Source: Mumia quercus
GTDB lineage: Bacteria; Actinomycetota; Actinomycetes; Propionibacteriales; Nocardioidaceae
DNA length: 64,000 bases
NCBI RefSeq assembly: GCF_025506335.1
Contig: NZ_JANZYO010000002.1
Coordinates: forward strand, 482,221-546,220
Direction of reading: 5' to 3'
Within the stretch, counting starts at the first letter, position 1. The number at the start of each line of letters is the position of its first letter. Positions 1 through 8,236 of this stretch are shown in pieces. Below the pieces are notes generated by a model that was not told the origin of the DNA, did not search any database, and saw only the letters and a program-made list of their open reading frames with translations. The position numbers were made by a program, and so were the translations under genes.

Positions 1-168
1 TCCACCCTGGCGGATCGCCAGGTCCGTCGGGCCGTAGATCCGTCCCCACGACGCATCGACCCCGATCGACGTCGCCTCCAGCAGCGGCGGCTCGGCATCG
101 CCGTCCGCGTACGCCGGACCTCCCCACGTCATCTCGCTGGAGTCCCATTCGGTGCCTCCGGTTGACAC
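1..168 (-). CDS. Unidentified protein, N-terminal part only (runs off the left edge)
   Basis: The complementary strand is open from a GTG at 168 to the window edge, giving 56 codons. The start is preceded by a purine-rich GAGGGGGAAAG ribosome-binding site about seven bases upstream, and third positions are strongly G/C. The visible residues include TSIGVDASWGRIYGPTD and show no signal peptide or membrane segment. I do not recognise the family from this N-terminus. It is transcribed away from the importer operon that starts at 748, so the two units are divergent. Confidence 0.6.
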   Translation of the reverse strand, partial: MSTGGTEWDSSEMTWGGPAYADGDAEPPLLEATSIGVDASWGRIYGPTDLAIRQGG

Positions 169-747
169 GGTCACGCTTTCCCCCTCGTTCAGCCGACAGA
201 AGACGGACGGTGTCCGTATCAGGTGTCGTGCGCTGACGAATTCGCGTGAAATGCCGAGCGAGCCGAGCTGGTGTGCCGACCGATGCGTTTGCGGGCGTCG
301 TTCTTCACCGTGCGTCCCCGTTCTGGTCCTGCCGTGCGGGTTTGCCGGAAGACCATTTCTCCCGGGCATTCTCGAAAGCCTCGGGACGCGCCGAAGAGCG
401 GAGTGACGCCTACCCGAGATTGGCGGAATCAAACTTCTTGGCGGTCACTTTAGGGGAGCATTCACGAAAGCGCAGAAGTGACGTGAAAATGTCGCCGCCG
501 CGAGGTCACCCCCACGGTCGGGCGGACGACGGGGCGTGGCATGCGGCCGACGGGCGGACCCGGGCAGGGCCGCCGCCCTCCCACCCACGGCTCGGCGGGG
601 TCCGGGCCGGGTAGCAGCAGCGCCGGGATCCGGACGCCCTGTCTCAAAAATGGTCTCGATTCGGTCGAAACGCTTGACAACCCGACATTAATAATAGTGC
701 ACTACTAAAAACCGGGCGACAGCCCGCCGAAGCAGGAGTGCACACAC
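169..747. other. 579-base intergenic region, mostly uninterpreted
   Basis: No convincing gene lies here; the short open frames lack ribosome-binding sites and G/C third-position bias. Composition is less GC-rich between about 340 and 500 than in the flanking genes. A seven-base inverted repeat, GTCACTT at 444-450 and AAGTGAC at 476-482, encloses 25 bases and has no known role. The promoter and operator of the importer operon occupy the right end (674-707). Confidence 0.5.
674..707 (+). promoter_or_regulatory. Promoter-proximal TetR-type operator of the importer operon
   Basis: A TTGACA hexamer (674-679) is followed by the near-palindrome TAATAGTGCACTACTA (692-707) centred at 699.5; its core TAGTGCACTA is a perfect inverted repeat. 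The same TTGACAAC...ATAATAGTG arrangement recurs at 5277-5319 beside the TetR gene, where the palindrome is longer. The shared half-site TAATAGTG suggests one repressor binds both. The exact -10 is unclear, because 17 bases after TTGACA falls inside the palindrome without a good hexamer. Confidence 0.6.
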
Positions 748-1797
748 GTGACGATGAAGACATCCCGCGGAGTCCGGGCGATCACCACGATCGCCGCGAC
801 CATGCTCCCGCTGGCGCTGCTCAGCGCCTGCGGCAGCGACGAGGCCGACGGCACGACGACCCTGACGGTCGCCAGCTACGGCGGCCCGTACCAGGAGGCC
901 CAGGCCCAGGCGTTCTTCGAGCCGTACATGAAGGCGAACCCGGACGTGAAGATCGTCCAGGACGGTCCGTCCGACAACGCCAAGCTGCGTGCGATGGTCG
1001 AGGCCGGCAAGCCCCAGTGGGACGTCGTGCTCCTCGCCAACGACTTCGGCAACGAGAGCCAGGGCGAGTGGCTGGAGGAGATCGACTACGACGTGGTCGA
1101 CAAGGACGCGCTCCTCGACGGGTACGCCGACAAGTACCGCGCCGGCGCCGACGTCGAGGGCACCGTGCTCGCCTACCGCGAGGACAAGCTCGCCACGGCC
1201 CCGTCGTCGTGGGCGGACTTCTTCGACACCAAGGCGTTCCCGGGCAAGCGGGCGGTCAACAAGTTCGCCGCCGGCGGCATCCTCGAGGCGGCGCTGCTCG
1301 CCGACGGTGTCCCGCAGGCCGATCTCTACCCGCTCGACGTCGACCGCGCGCTCAAGAAGATCGACACCATCAAGGACAGCATCGTCTGGTGGGACACCGC
1401 CGCACAGAGCCAGCAGCTGCTCGAGTCGGGCGAGGTCTCGATGGGTCTCGTCTGGGTCGGACGCGCCGCCGACGCCGGCAAGTCGAGCCCGGTCAAGATC
1501 GACTGGAACACCTGGCTGAGCCAGGACGCGTACTGGATGGTCCCCAAGGGCTCCCCCAACGCCGAGGAGGCGATGAAGCTCATCGCCTTCATGGTGACCA
1601 AGGATCCGCAGGTCGAGTTCAGCCAGCTCATCGACTACGGACCGGTCAACCGCGAGGCCGCTGAGGACGAGTCCGTCCGCGCCAACCCGAACCGTCCGAG
1701 CAACCACCTCGACACGCAGGTCCCGATGGACGACGAGTGGTGGGCCGAGAACCTCGAGGGCGTCATGGAGAAGTTCAACGCCTGGGTCCTCGCGTGA
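748..1797 (+). CDS. ABC importer substrate-binding lipoprotein (PotD-like polyamine family)
   Basis: This is the extracytoplasmic ligand-binding component of the importer encoded by the next three genes. The 349-residue product has a basic N-terminus, a hydrophobic stretch and the lipobox L25-S-A-C28, so it should be a lipid-anchored exported protein. The mature part starts TTTLTVASYGGPY and matches the spermidine/putrescine and Fe/thiamine-type binding-protein superfamily; ligand identity cannot be read from sequence. GTG at 748 was chosen because AGGAG lies eight bases upstream; an in-frame ATG at 754 is possible. The stop overlaps the GTG of the first permease. The amine oxidases and aldehyde dehydrogenase downstream favour a polyamine or other amine/opine as ligand. 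Confidence 0.9.
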   Translation: MTMKTSRGVRAITTIAATMLPLALLSACGSDEADGTTTLTVASYGGPYQEAQAQAFFEPYMKANPDVKIVQDGPSDNAKLRAMVEAGKPQWDVVLLANDFGNESQGEWLEEIDYDVVDKDALLDGYADKYRAGADVEGTVLAYREDKLATAPSSWADFFDTKAFPGKRAVNKFAAGGILEAALLADGVPQADLYPLDVDRALKKIDTIKDSIVWWDTAAQSQQLLESGEVSMGLVWVGRAADAGKSSPVKIDWNTWLSQDAYWMVPKGSPNAEEAMKLIAFMVTKDPQVEFSQLIDYGPVNREAAEDESVRANPNRPSNHLDTQVPMDDEWWAENLEGVMEKFNAWVLA

Positions 1798-2651
1798 CGG
1801 TCGGCACGGTGCCCGCCCCTCGCCGCCGCGGCCTTCTCGGCCTCGGCGGCGGGGGGTGGGCCCTCGTCCTCCCCCTGGTCCTCTTCCTCGCCGTCTTCTT
1901 CCTGTACCCGCTGGTGCAGATGGCGCGTGAGAGCGCCGCCGGCGGCTTCGCGGCGTACGAGTCGATCCTGACGTCGCCGGTCTACCGCAAGGTCTTCGGC
2001 AACACCCTCACCATCGCGGCCGCCACGACGGCGATCTGCCTCGTGCTCGCGTACCCGTACGCCTACGTCATGAACCGCGTCTCGCCGCGGATGCGGCTGG
2101 CGCTGATGGCTTTCGTGCTGCTGCCGTTCTGGGCGAGCCTGCTGGTGCGCAGCTTCGCGTGGATCGCCCTCCTCCAGGACAGCGGCCTGGTCAACCAGGC
2201 ACTCCAGGCGCTCGGGCTCACCGACGACCCGGTCTCGTTGATCCGCACGACGCCCGGAGTCCTCATCGGGATGGTGCACATCATGCTCCCCTACATGGTG
2301 CTTCCGCTCTACACAGCGATGGCCCGCGTCGACGACAGGCTGCTGCTCGCCGCGTCGAGCCTCGGGGCCAACCCGCGCCGCCGGTTCGTCCGCGTCTTCC
2401 TGCCGCTGACGCTGCCCGGCCTGGCCGCCGGGTGCCTGCTCGTCTTCACCATCTCGCTCGGCTTCTACATCACGCCGGCGCTCCTCGGCGCTCCGAGCCA
2501 GGCGATGGTCGGCGAGGTCATCGCCGAGCAGGTCGAGCAGTTCGGCCTGTCGACCGCGAGCGCGCTCGGCATCGTCCTGCTGACGGGAACGCTGGTCATC
2601 CTCGTGGTGATCGCCCTGCTCGCCAAGCGGCTCGGGAGGTCCGCACGATGA
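1794..2651 (+). CDS. ABC importer inner-membrane permease (PotB-like)
   Basis: A 285-residue integral membrane permease of the binding-protein-dependent type with about six hydrophobic helices. The cytoplasmic EAA-type loop reads AASSLGANPRRRF and continues to LPLTLPG; this contacts the ATPase. The GTG start at 1794 overlaps the TGA of the binding-protein gene, indicating translational coupling; a GTG at 1809 is an alternative because neither has a strong ribosome-binding site. The 3' end overlaps the next permease by ATGA. It should pair with the second permease to form a heterodimeric channel for the amine-type substrate. Confidence 0.92.
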   Translation: MTVGTVPAPRRRGLLGLGGGGWALVLPLVLFLAVFFLYPLVQMARESAAGGFAAYESILTSPVYRKVFGNTLTIAAATTAICLVLAYPYAYVMNRVSPRMRLALMAFVLLPFWASLLVRSFAWIALLQDSGLVNQALQALGLTDDPVSLIRTTPGVLIGMVHIMLPYMVLPLYTAMARVDDRLLLAASSLGANPRRRFVRVFLPLTLPGLAAGCLLVFTISLGFYITPALLGAPSQAMVGEVIAEQVEQFGLSTASALGIVLLTGTLVILVVIALLAKRLGRSAR

Positions 2652-3436
2652 AGAAGCCACCCGTACGGTGGGTCGCGCTGACCGCGGCGACCGTCCTCAC
2701 CGCCTGCTTCCTCCTCCTGCCGACGCTGGTCGTGGTCCCGATGTCGTTCAACGGGTCCTCGACCCTGGGCGTCTTCGACGGGACGTGGACGACGCGCTGG
2801 TACGACGAGCTCCTCACCTCGCCCGCGTGGCGGACCGCGGCACTCAACAGCCTCCAGGTCGCGCTCGGCTCGACCGTCCTGTCCACCGTCCTGGGGACGT
2901 TGGCCGCGTGGGGCCTCAGCAAGCTCGGCGTGTACGGCCGCGCCATCCAGGGCGGGAGCATCGCCCCGGTCGTCGTCCCGCCGGTCATCCTCGGCGTGGG
3001 CCTCTACAGCGTCTTCCTCACCTGGCAGCTCAACGGCACGGTGCTCGGCCTGATCCTGGCCCACACGGTGCTCGCGCTCCCGTTCGTCGTGATCGCCGTC
3101 GGGGCGAGCTTCGCCCAGCTCGACCCCGTGTACGAGCGGGCCGCCGCCAGCCTGGGCGCGAAGCCGTTCCAGACGCTGCGCCGCGTCGTCCTGCCGCTGC
3201 TGCTGCCGGGCGTCGTCGCCGGTGCGCTGTTCGCGTTCGTGACGTCGTGGGACGAGGTGGTCGTGTCGATCTTCCTGACCGACGCGCAGACCCGCACGCT
3301 CCCGGTCGAGATGTGGATCCAGGTCCGGACGCAGGTCACCCCCACCCTCGCGGCGCTCGGGACGTGCCTCCTGCTCGTCTCCAGCCTCGCGCTCATCGCC
3401 ATGCAAGTCCTCCGCAGGAGTGAACGAGATGCCTGA
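2648..3436 (+). CDS. ABC importer inner-membrane permease (PotC-like)
   Basis: A second permease of 262 residues, with an N-terminal hydrophobic helix and the EAA-type loop AAASLGAKPFQTLRR followed by LPLLLPG. It begins at ATG 2648 inside the previous stop (ATGA) with GGGAGG at 2634-2639 as ribosome-binding site, so start and coupling are clear. The fold class is that of PotC/MetI permeases; six membrane segments fit its length. It presumably partners with the preceding permease. The reading frame overlaps the ATPase gene by eight bases. Confidence 0.92.
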   Translation: MKKPPVRWVALTAATVLTACFLLLPTLVVVPMSFNGSSTLGVFDGTWTTRWYDELLTSPAWRTAALNSLQVALGSTVLSTVLGTLAAWGLSKLGVYGRAIQGGSIAPVVVPPVILGVGLYSVFLTWQLNGTVLGLILAHTVLALPFVVIAVGASFAQLDPVYERAAASLGAKPFQTLRRVVLPLLLPGVVAGALFAFVTSWDEVVVSIFLTDAQTRTLPVEMWIQVRTQVTPTLAALGTCLLLVSSLALIAMQVLRRSERDA

Positions 3437-4520
3437 CAACAACACGGTCACCACCGGTGCAGCCCTGACCCTCTCGGGAGTCACGAAGAAGTTCGGGGAT
3501 GCCGTCGCCGTCCACGAGATCGACCTCGACCTGATGCCGGGCGAGTTTCTCACGATGCTCGGCCCCTCGGGCTCGGGCAAGACGACGACGCTCAACATGA
3601 TCGCCGGGTTCCTGCAGCCGGACTCGGGCACGGTCACGCTCGACGGGCGCGAGATCACCCGGACCCCGGCCCACGCGCGCAACATCGGCGTGGTGTTCCA
3701 GAACTATGCGCTGTTCCCCCACCTGAGCGCGGTGCGCAACGTCGCGTTCCCGCTGGAGATGCGCGGCGTCTCCCGCAAGGAGGCGCTGCGTCGTGCGCAC
3801 GGGGCCCTCGAGCTGGTCGAGCTGGAGAAGTGCGCCGACCGGCGACCGGCGCAGCTGTCCGGAGGGCAGCAGCAGCGGGTGGCGCTCGCACGGGCGTTCG
3901 TCTTCGAGCCCGGTCTCCTGCTGATGGACGAGCCGCTCGGCGCGCTCGACAAGCGGCTGCGCGAGACGATGCAGCTCGAGATCATGCGCCTGTGCCGACG
4001 CGTCGGCAGCACGGTCGTGTACGTGACGCACGACCAGGAAGAGGCGCTCACGATGAGCGACCGCATCGCGATCTACAACGAGGGCGTGATCGAGCAGCTC
4101 GGGACCGCCGAGGATCTGTACGAGCGGCCCGCCACGACGTTCGTCGCGGACTTCGTCGGTGACTCGACGATCCTGAAGGGCGAGTCCCAGGGCGACGGTA
4201 CGGTCGTGGGCGCGGGCTGGACCGCAGCCGGCCCGGAGCGTGGCGCGACGCCGAAGGGTGATCCGGCCTCGGTCGTCATCCGCCCGGAGATGGTCCGCCT
4301 GTCCCCCGCCGAGGACGCGAAGTCGACCGTCAACCAGATGACCGGCGAGGTCGCGGACGTCGTGTACCTCGGCTCGCAGGTGAAGTACATCGTCGCCGGC
4401 GACGGTGGCGACGAGGTCCACGCGAAGGTCGCACGCTCGGCACAGTGGTCGCGCTTCGAGCGCGGCGACCGGGTCAGCGCGACGTGGTCCGCCGAGGACT
4501 GCGTGGTGCTGAGCAGCTGA
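3429..4520 (+). CDS. ABC importer ATP-binding protein (PotA-like)
   Basis: A 363-residue nucleotide-binding subunit that energises the importer. Visible motifs are Walker A GPSGSGKT (residues 45-52), Q-loop region VVFQNYALFP, signature LSGGQQQRVALARA, Walker B LLLMDEP and H-loop THDQEEA. A C-terminal region of about 120 residues (RPEMVRLSP and onward) corresponds to a TOBE domain, typical of polyamine/Fe/Mo-type ATPases. ATG 3429 is favoured over GTG 3420, since GCAGGAG at 3413-3419 abuts the GTG but is well spaced for the ATG. It is the last gene of the importer operon and is followed by a hairpin terminator. Confidence 0.93.
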   Translation: MPDNNTVTTGAALTLSGVTKKFGDAVAVHEIDLDLMPGEFLTMLGPSGSGKTTTLNMIAGFLQPDSGTVTLDGREITRTPAHARNIGVVFQNYALFPHLSAVRNVAFPLEMRGVSRKEALRRAHGALELVELEKCADRRPAQLSGGQQQRVALARAFVFEPGLLLMDEPLGALDKRLRETMQLEIMRLCRRVGSTVVYVTHDQEEALTMSDRIAIYNEGVIEQLGTAEDLYERPATTFVADFVGDSTILKGESQGDGTVVGAGWTAAGPERGATPKGDPASVVIRPEMVRLSPAEDAKSTVNQMTGEVADVVYLGSQVKYIVAGDGGDEVHAKVARSAQWSRFERGDRVSATWSAEDCVVLSS

Positions 4521-4539
4521 TGTCGGTCATGTCGGAGGG

Positions 4540-4567
4540 CCCGGGCAGCGGCCTCGCCGCGCCCGGG
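4540..4567. terminator. Hairpin between convergent importer and TetR genes
   Basis: The arms CCCGGGC (4540-4546) and GCCCGGG (4561-4567) form a perfect seven-base stem with a 14-base GC-rich loop. It sits in the 47-base gap between the stop of the ATPase gene and the stop of the convergent TetR gene, so it could end both transcripts. No T-run follows, as is usual for actinobacterial terminators. Confidence 0.5.
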
Positions 4568-5206
4568 TCAGCCGGCGTCGCTCCCGCGGTCGTAGCCCAG
4601 CAGGGTGCGCGCCACGGCCGTCATCTCCTCCGCCACGCGTGCGACGTCGGTCTTCTCCCCGATCGCCAGGGACACCTCGTACCCGTCGATGAGGGCGAGG
4701 AGGTTCTCGACGACCGACGACGGCGGGAGGACCGGGCGGAAGATCCCCGACTCGACCCCGGCCTGCACGGCGTCGTTCAGCGGGACGCGCCAGCGCCCGT
4801 ACGCCTCGTTCATCAGCCTCCGGAGCGCGGGGTCGCGCGACGCGGCGGCGGCGAACTCGACCCACAGCGTGCACCGCTGGAGGTAGTCCTCAGGGCTCGT
4901 GATGCTCAGGACCAGGGACCGGATGCGCTCCCACGGGTCGGCGTCGACGCGCGAGGCACCCTCGACGCGCTCGACGACCTGGTGCGCGTGCGCGGAGAAG
5001 GCTTCGTGCAGCAGCGAGTCACGGGTGGCGAAGTAGTGCTGGAGCATGCCGACGGAGACGCCCGCCTCCTGGGCGACGTCGCGCAGGCGGACCCGGTCGG
5101 CGCCGTCTCGGGCGACGAGGGTCAGCGTCACTCCGAGGATGCGGGAGCGGCGCTGCTCGACGGCTTGCTCGTCGAGAGGCGGTCGACCGATACGGACGGG
5201 GGCCAC
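4568..5206 (-). CDS. TetR/AcrR-family repressor, BetI-like
   Basis: A 212-residue TetR regulator with the helix-turn-helix region VRLRDVAQEAGVSVGMLQHYF near residues 38-60, followed by a helical ligand-binding domain of the BetI/TetR_C_6 type. The GTG at 5206 has AGGAGG just upstream; the overlapping ATG is out of frame. It lies between the importer and oxidase operons, reading against both, and a 26-base palindrome in the divergent promoter region (5294-5319) matches a site before the importer at 692-707. The most economical reading is a local repressor induced by the imported amine or a metabolite; the effector is unknown. Confidence 0.9.
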   Translation of the reverse strand: MAPVRIGRPPLDEQAVEQRRSRILGVTLTLVARDGADRVRLRDVAQEAGVSVGMLQHYFATRDSLLHEAFSAHAHQVVERVEGASRVDADPWERIRSLVLSITSPEDYLQRCTLWVEFAAAASRDPALRRLMNEAYGRWRVPLNDAVQAGVESGIFRPVLPPSSVVENLLALIDGYEVSLAIGEKTDVARVAEEMTAVARTLLGYDRGSDAG

Positions 5207-5276
5207 ATTTCCTCCTGCAGGTCGAGCTCTGACGAGAACCGATGCGTTGATCGTAGGAACTCACAGGCTCAGAGCG

Positions 5277-5319
5277 TTGACAACTCAAGAATCCTTCATA
5301 ATAGTGTCGTATTATGAAG
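5277..5319 (+). promoter_or_regulatory. Divergent promoter with long palindromic TetR operator
   Basis: TTGACA at 5277-5282 is followed after 16 bases by TAATAG (5299-5304), a plausible -35/-10 pair for the oxidase operon. Overlapping the -10 is a perfect inverted repeat: CTTCATAATA (5294-5303), six bases, then TATTATGAAG (5310-5319). Its central 16 bases align with TAATAGTGCACTACTA at 692-707 about the same centre. Binding here would occlude RNA polymerase. Confidence 0.75.
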
Positions 5320-5336
5320 TCAATTGCGAGTCGCCG

Positions 5337-5633
5337 ATGAGCGCGCGCGCCGACCGCCGCACGATCGTGTGCCCGTGCCACGACGTCACGCTGCACGACC
5401 TGAAGGTCTGCTGGGACCGCGGCTACACCCACCCGGAGACCCTGAAGCGCGCGACCGCCCTCTTCATGGGCCCGTGCCAGGGCAAGCTCTGCGCACCCGC
5501 GCTCGACGAGTTCCTCGAGAGCGTCGGGGCGGCGCCGGGACCCGACGACTCCCCCGCCCGGCCCACCGTCCGCCCGCCGCTGTACTCGGTACGGCTCGGC
5601 GAGCTGGCCGACCCTGACGGCGAGACGGCGTGA
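5337..5633 (+). CDS. BFD-type [2Fe-2S] protein, small subunit of a flavoprotein oxidase complex
   Basis: A 98-residue protein with the bacterioferritin-associated-ferredoxin pattern C12-P-C14 and C47-x4-C52, which ligates one [2Fe-2S] cluster, followed by a proline-rich tail. In sarcosine oxidase alpha and in opine/nopaline oxidases this domain sits within or beside the FAD subunits and relays electrons. Here it is a separate first gene of the operon, overlapping the DAO-type gene by GTGA. ATG 5337 has only a weak GCGAG upstream. An earlier ATG at 5314 reads into a stop after eight codons and is not used. Confidence 0.85.
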   Translation: MSARADRRTIVCPCHDVTLHDLKVCWDRGYTHPETLKRATALFMGPCQGKLCAPALDEFLESVGAAPGPDDSPARPTVRPPLYSVRLGELADPDGETA

Positions 5634-6823
5634 GCGCCCCGGGTGTCCGCGCCGGCGACCCCGGCGCCTCGTACGACGTCGTCGTCATCGGCGCCGGGGT
5701 CCAGGGCCTGTCGACGGCGTACGAGCTGGCCAAGCGCGGCGTGAAGCGCATCGCGGTCCTCGACCGGTCCTGGCCCGGCGGCGGCGCCAGCGGACGCAAC
5801 GGTGAGCTGATCCGGTCGATCTTCTCCTCGCCGGAGTGGGTCGGGCTGTTCGACCTGAGCCTCCGCCGCTGGCACGACCTGTCGGCCGAGCTCGAGATGA
5901 ACGTCCTCTTCAGCCCGTCCGGCTACCTGGTCCTCGCCTCCACCGACGACCAGTGGGCCAACTGCGAGCGCGACCATGCGTACCACCTCTCGGAGGGCGT
6001 CGACAGCGAGCTGCTCTCGCAAGCCGACGTGCTCAAGCTCGTCCCCGCGCTCAACCGCGACGTCGTACGTGGCGGCGTCCTCCAACCGTCAGGCGGCTTC
6101 GCCCACCACGACGCGGTCAACTGGGCCTACCTGAAGGCCGGAGCGCGCCGTGGCGTCGAGGTCTACTGTGACGTCACCGTCACCGGCCTGACCACCAGCG
6201 CCGGCCGCGTCACCGGCGTGCGGACGAGCCGCGGCCCGATCGCGGCCGGTCTCGTCCTCAACGCCGCGGGCGGCCACGCGCTGGACGTCAACGCGTGGGC
6301 CGGCATCACGCTGCCGATGGTCACGAGCCGGTTGGAGATGCTCGTCACCGAGCCGCTGGCGCCGTTCCTCCGGCAGGGTCTGGCCGCGCTGGCCCTGCTC
6401 GGCTACTGCCACCAGACCGCGCGCGGCGAGTTCGTCGGCGGCACGGAGATGCACCACGTCGACGAGTCGCGCAGCCAGAACAGCACGTGGGACCTGCTCG
6501 CCGACATGGCGACGAAGTGGGTCACGCTCTTCCCGCAGCTCTCCGGCGCCCGCCTCTTGCGGCACTGGGCCGGGACGGTCACGCAGGCCGCCGACCTCGC
6601 GCCGGTCATCGGGTCGGTGCCCGACGTCGACGGCTACCTCATGAGCTGCGGCTGGGTGTACGGGTTCATGGGCGCACCGGGTGCGTCGACGCTGCTGGCC
6701 GAGGAGATCGTCACGGGCGTACCGTCGCCGATCCTCGAACCGTTCTCACCGCGCCGCCTCGTCGAGGGCCGCCTGATCGCCGAGTCGTCCCTCGTCGTTC
6801 CCACTGGGGAGGAGCACCCATGA
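5630..6823 (+). CDS. FAD-dependent DAO-family oxidoreductase (SoxB/HcnC/OoxB-like subunit)
   Basis: A 397-residue flavoprotein of the D-amino-acid-oxidase/sarcosine-oxidase-beta superfamily. The N-terminus carries the FAD-binding signature VVIGAGVQGLSTAYELAKRG, then GGGASGRNGE typical of the family, and a C-terminal region with WAGTVTQAADLAPVIG and the glycine-rich GFMGAPGASTLLAEEI. It should oxidise a C-N bond of an amino acid, amine or opine. The GTG start overlaps the previous stop, and its own stop overlaps the next start (ATGA), so the three subunits are likely made in stoichiometric amounts. The substrate cannot be read from the sequence. Confidence 0.88.
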   Translation: MSAPGVRAGDPGASYDVVVIGAGVQGLSTAYELAKRGVKRIAVLDRSWPGGGASGRNGELIRSIFSSPEWVGLFDLSLRRWHDLSAELEMNVLFSPSGYLVLASTDDQWANCERDHAYHLSEGVDSELLSQADVLKLVPALNRDVVRGGVLQPSGGFAHHDAVNWAYLKAGARRGVEVYCDVTVTGLTTSAGRVTGVRTSRGPIAAGLVLNAAGGHALDVNAWAGITLPMVTSRLEMLVTEPLAPFLRQGLAALALLGYCHQTARGEFVGGTEMHHVDESRSQNSTWDLLADMATKWVTLFPQLSGARLLRHWAGTVTQAADLAPVIGSVPDVDGYLMSCGWVYGFMGAPGASTLLAEEIVTGVPSPILEPFSPRRLVEGRLIAESSLVVPTGEEHP

Positions 6824-8208
6824 CCGCCGACCGTACGTCCGAACCGGTGCGGTTCACGTTCGAGGGCCGCAGCGTCGAGGCGCTCCCCGGCCAGACGCTC
6901 GGCGGCGCTCTGCACGCCGACGGCGTCCGGATCCTGACGCGCAGCTTCAAGTACCGGCGTCCCCGCGGCTACACCTGCGGGTACGGCGCCTGCGGCAACT
7001 GCCCGCTGACCGTCGACGGCCTGCCGGGCGTCAACGCCTGCGAGCGTACGGTCGAGGGCGGCGAGGTCGTCCGACGCGAGCGAGGCTGGCCGAGCGCCGG
7101 TGTGGACGTCTTCCGCCTCGCCGACGCGGCTGCGCCGCTGCTGACCGCCGGGTTCCAGTTCCGCCTGTTCACCAAGACGCCGTGGCTCGCCCATCGCGCC
7201 GAGAAGGTGATGGCGTGGGTCGCCGGCGCCGGTCGTCGGCCGTCCGCGGAGGCCGCGGCGGCCACCCGCGCCACCTCGCACGAGACCCGCACGGTCGACG
7301 TCACCGTCGTCGGCGGTGGGCTCAGCGGGCTCGCCGCGGCGCTCGGTGCCGCCGCCGAGGGCGCCTCGGTGCTCCTCGTCCATCGTGGGGTGCTCGGAGG
7401 TCGGTCGCTCGGCCGCAGCGGCTCGGCTGCCGGCCGCCACCGCACGTACGGCTCCGACCGCGAGGCGGCCCTCGCGCTGGCCGCCGACGTCGCGGCCCAC
7501 CCGAGCATCGAGGTGCTCGACGGGACGGCTGTCGCGACGTTCGACGGCGTCGACCTGATCGTGGTCTCGCGTCGGCGCCGCATCCAGGTCAGCGCGCCCG
7601 CGATGGTCGTGGCCACCGGCTCGTACGACGTGCCGCTGAGCTTCGCCGGCAACGACAAGCCGGGCGTCATGCTCGCGTCGGCCGTGCGCAAGCTGATGCA
7701 CGTGGAGCGGGTCCGCCCCGGGCGGCGTGCGGTCGTCGTGACGGAGAACGCGACGGGGTACGAGATCGCAGACGAGCTGCTGGCGGCGGGGGTCACGGTG
7801 AGCGCCGTGGTCGACCCGGACCCCAGCGCCAGGCCCGCTGACCTCGTGGCGGCGCTGGACGCGGCGAAGGTGCCCGTCCTCGCAGGCCGCCCGGTGCGCG
7901 TGCGAGGGCTGCGCGGTGCTCGCAGCGTCGTCGTCGCCGGAGGCTCCGGCACGCGTCGTCTGCGGGCCGACCTCGTCGTCGTCTCCCGCCCCGAACGCCC
8001 CGCCGAGGAGCTGCGCTGGCAGCGCCACTACGTCGAGGCCGGAGACACCCACGCCCCGAAGGGGGCCCCGACCGCGCACGCGACGGACCGTACCGTCGTC
8101 GTCGGATCGGCCGCCGGCCTCCCCGCCCAGACGCTCGACGACGCGAGGGACGCCGGTCGTCGCGCCGCGCGCGCCGCAGGCGCCGCCCCGCGACGTGTCG
8201 ACGCCTAG
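6820..8208 (+). CDS. 2Fe-2S/FAD oxidoreductase, sarcosine-oxidase-alpha-like (SoxA N-terminal half)
   Basis: A 462-residue two-part protein. Residues 1-100 are a Fer2_4 domain with plant-type cluster ligands C53, C58, C61 and C74. Residues about 155-440 are a pyridine-nucleotide-disulfide-type FAD domain beginning VTVVGGGLSGLAAALG and containing VVATGSYDVPLSFAGNDKPGVM, as in SoxA, HcnB and opine oxidase A. The BFD and GcvT domains that follow in full-length sarcosine oxidase alpha are absent; the BFD part is the separate gene at 5337. GGGGAGGAG precedes ATG 6820. Together with the two preceding genes it would form a three-polypeptide, multi-redox-centre amine/opine dehydrogenase. Confidence 0.87.
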   Translation: MTADRTSEPVRFTFEGRSVEALPGQTLGGALHADGVRILTRSFKYRRPRGYTCGYGACGNCPLTVDGLPGVNACERTVEGGEVVRRERGWPSAGVDVFRLADAAAPLLTAGFQFRLFTKTPWLAHRAEKVMAWVAGAGRRPSAEAAAATRATSHETRTVDVTVVGGGLSGLAAALGAAAEGASVLLVHRGVLGGRSLGRSGSAAGRHRTYGSDREAALALAADVAAHPSIEVLDGTAVATFDGVDLIVVSRRRRIQVSAPAMVVATGSYDVPLSFAGNDKPGVMLASAVRKLMHVERVRPGRRAVVVTENATGYEIADELLAAGVTVSAVVDPDPSARPADLVAALDAAKVPVLAGRPVRVRGLRGARSVVVAGGSGTRRLRADLVVVSRPERPAEELRWQRHYVEAGDTHAPKGAPTAHATDRTVVVGSAAGLPAQTLDDARDAGRRAARAAGAAPRRVDA

Positions 8209-8236
8209 CCGCCAGACCCGCAACCAGAGGAGTTCC

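Noticed and set aside
246-614. Short open frames in the left intergenic region
   Set aside because: No ribosome-binding sites, no codon bias and no recognisable products.
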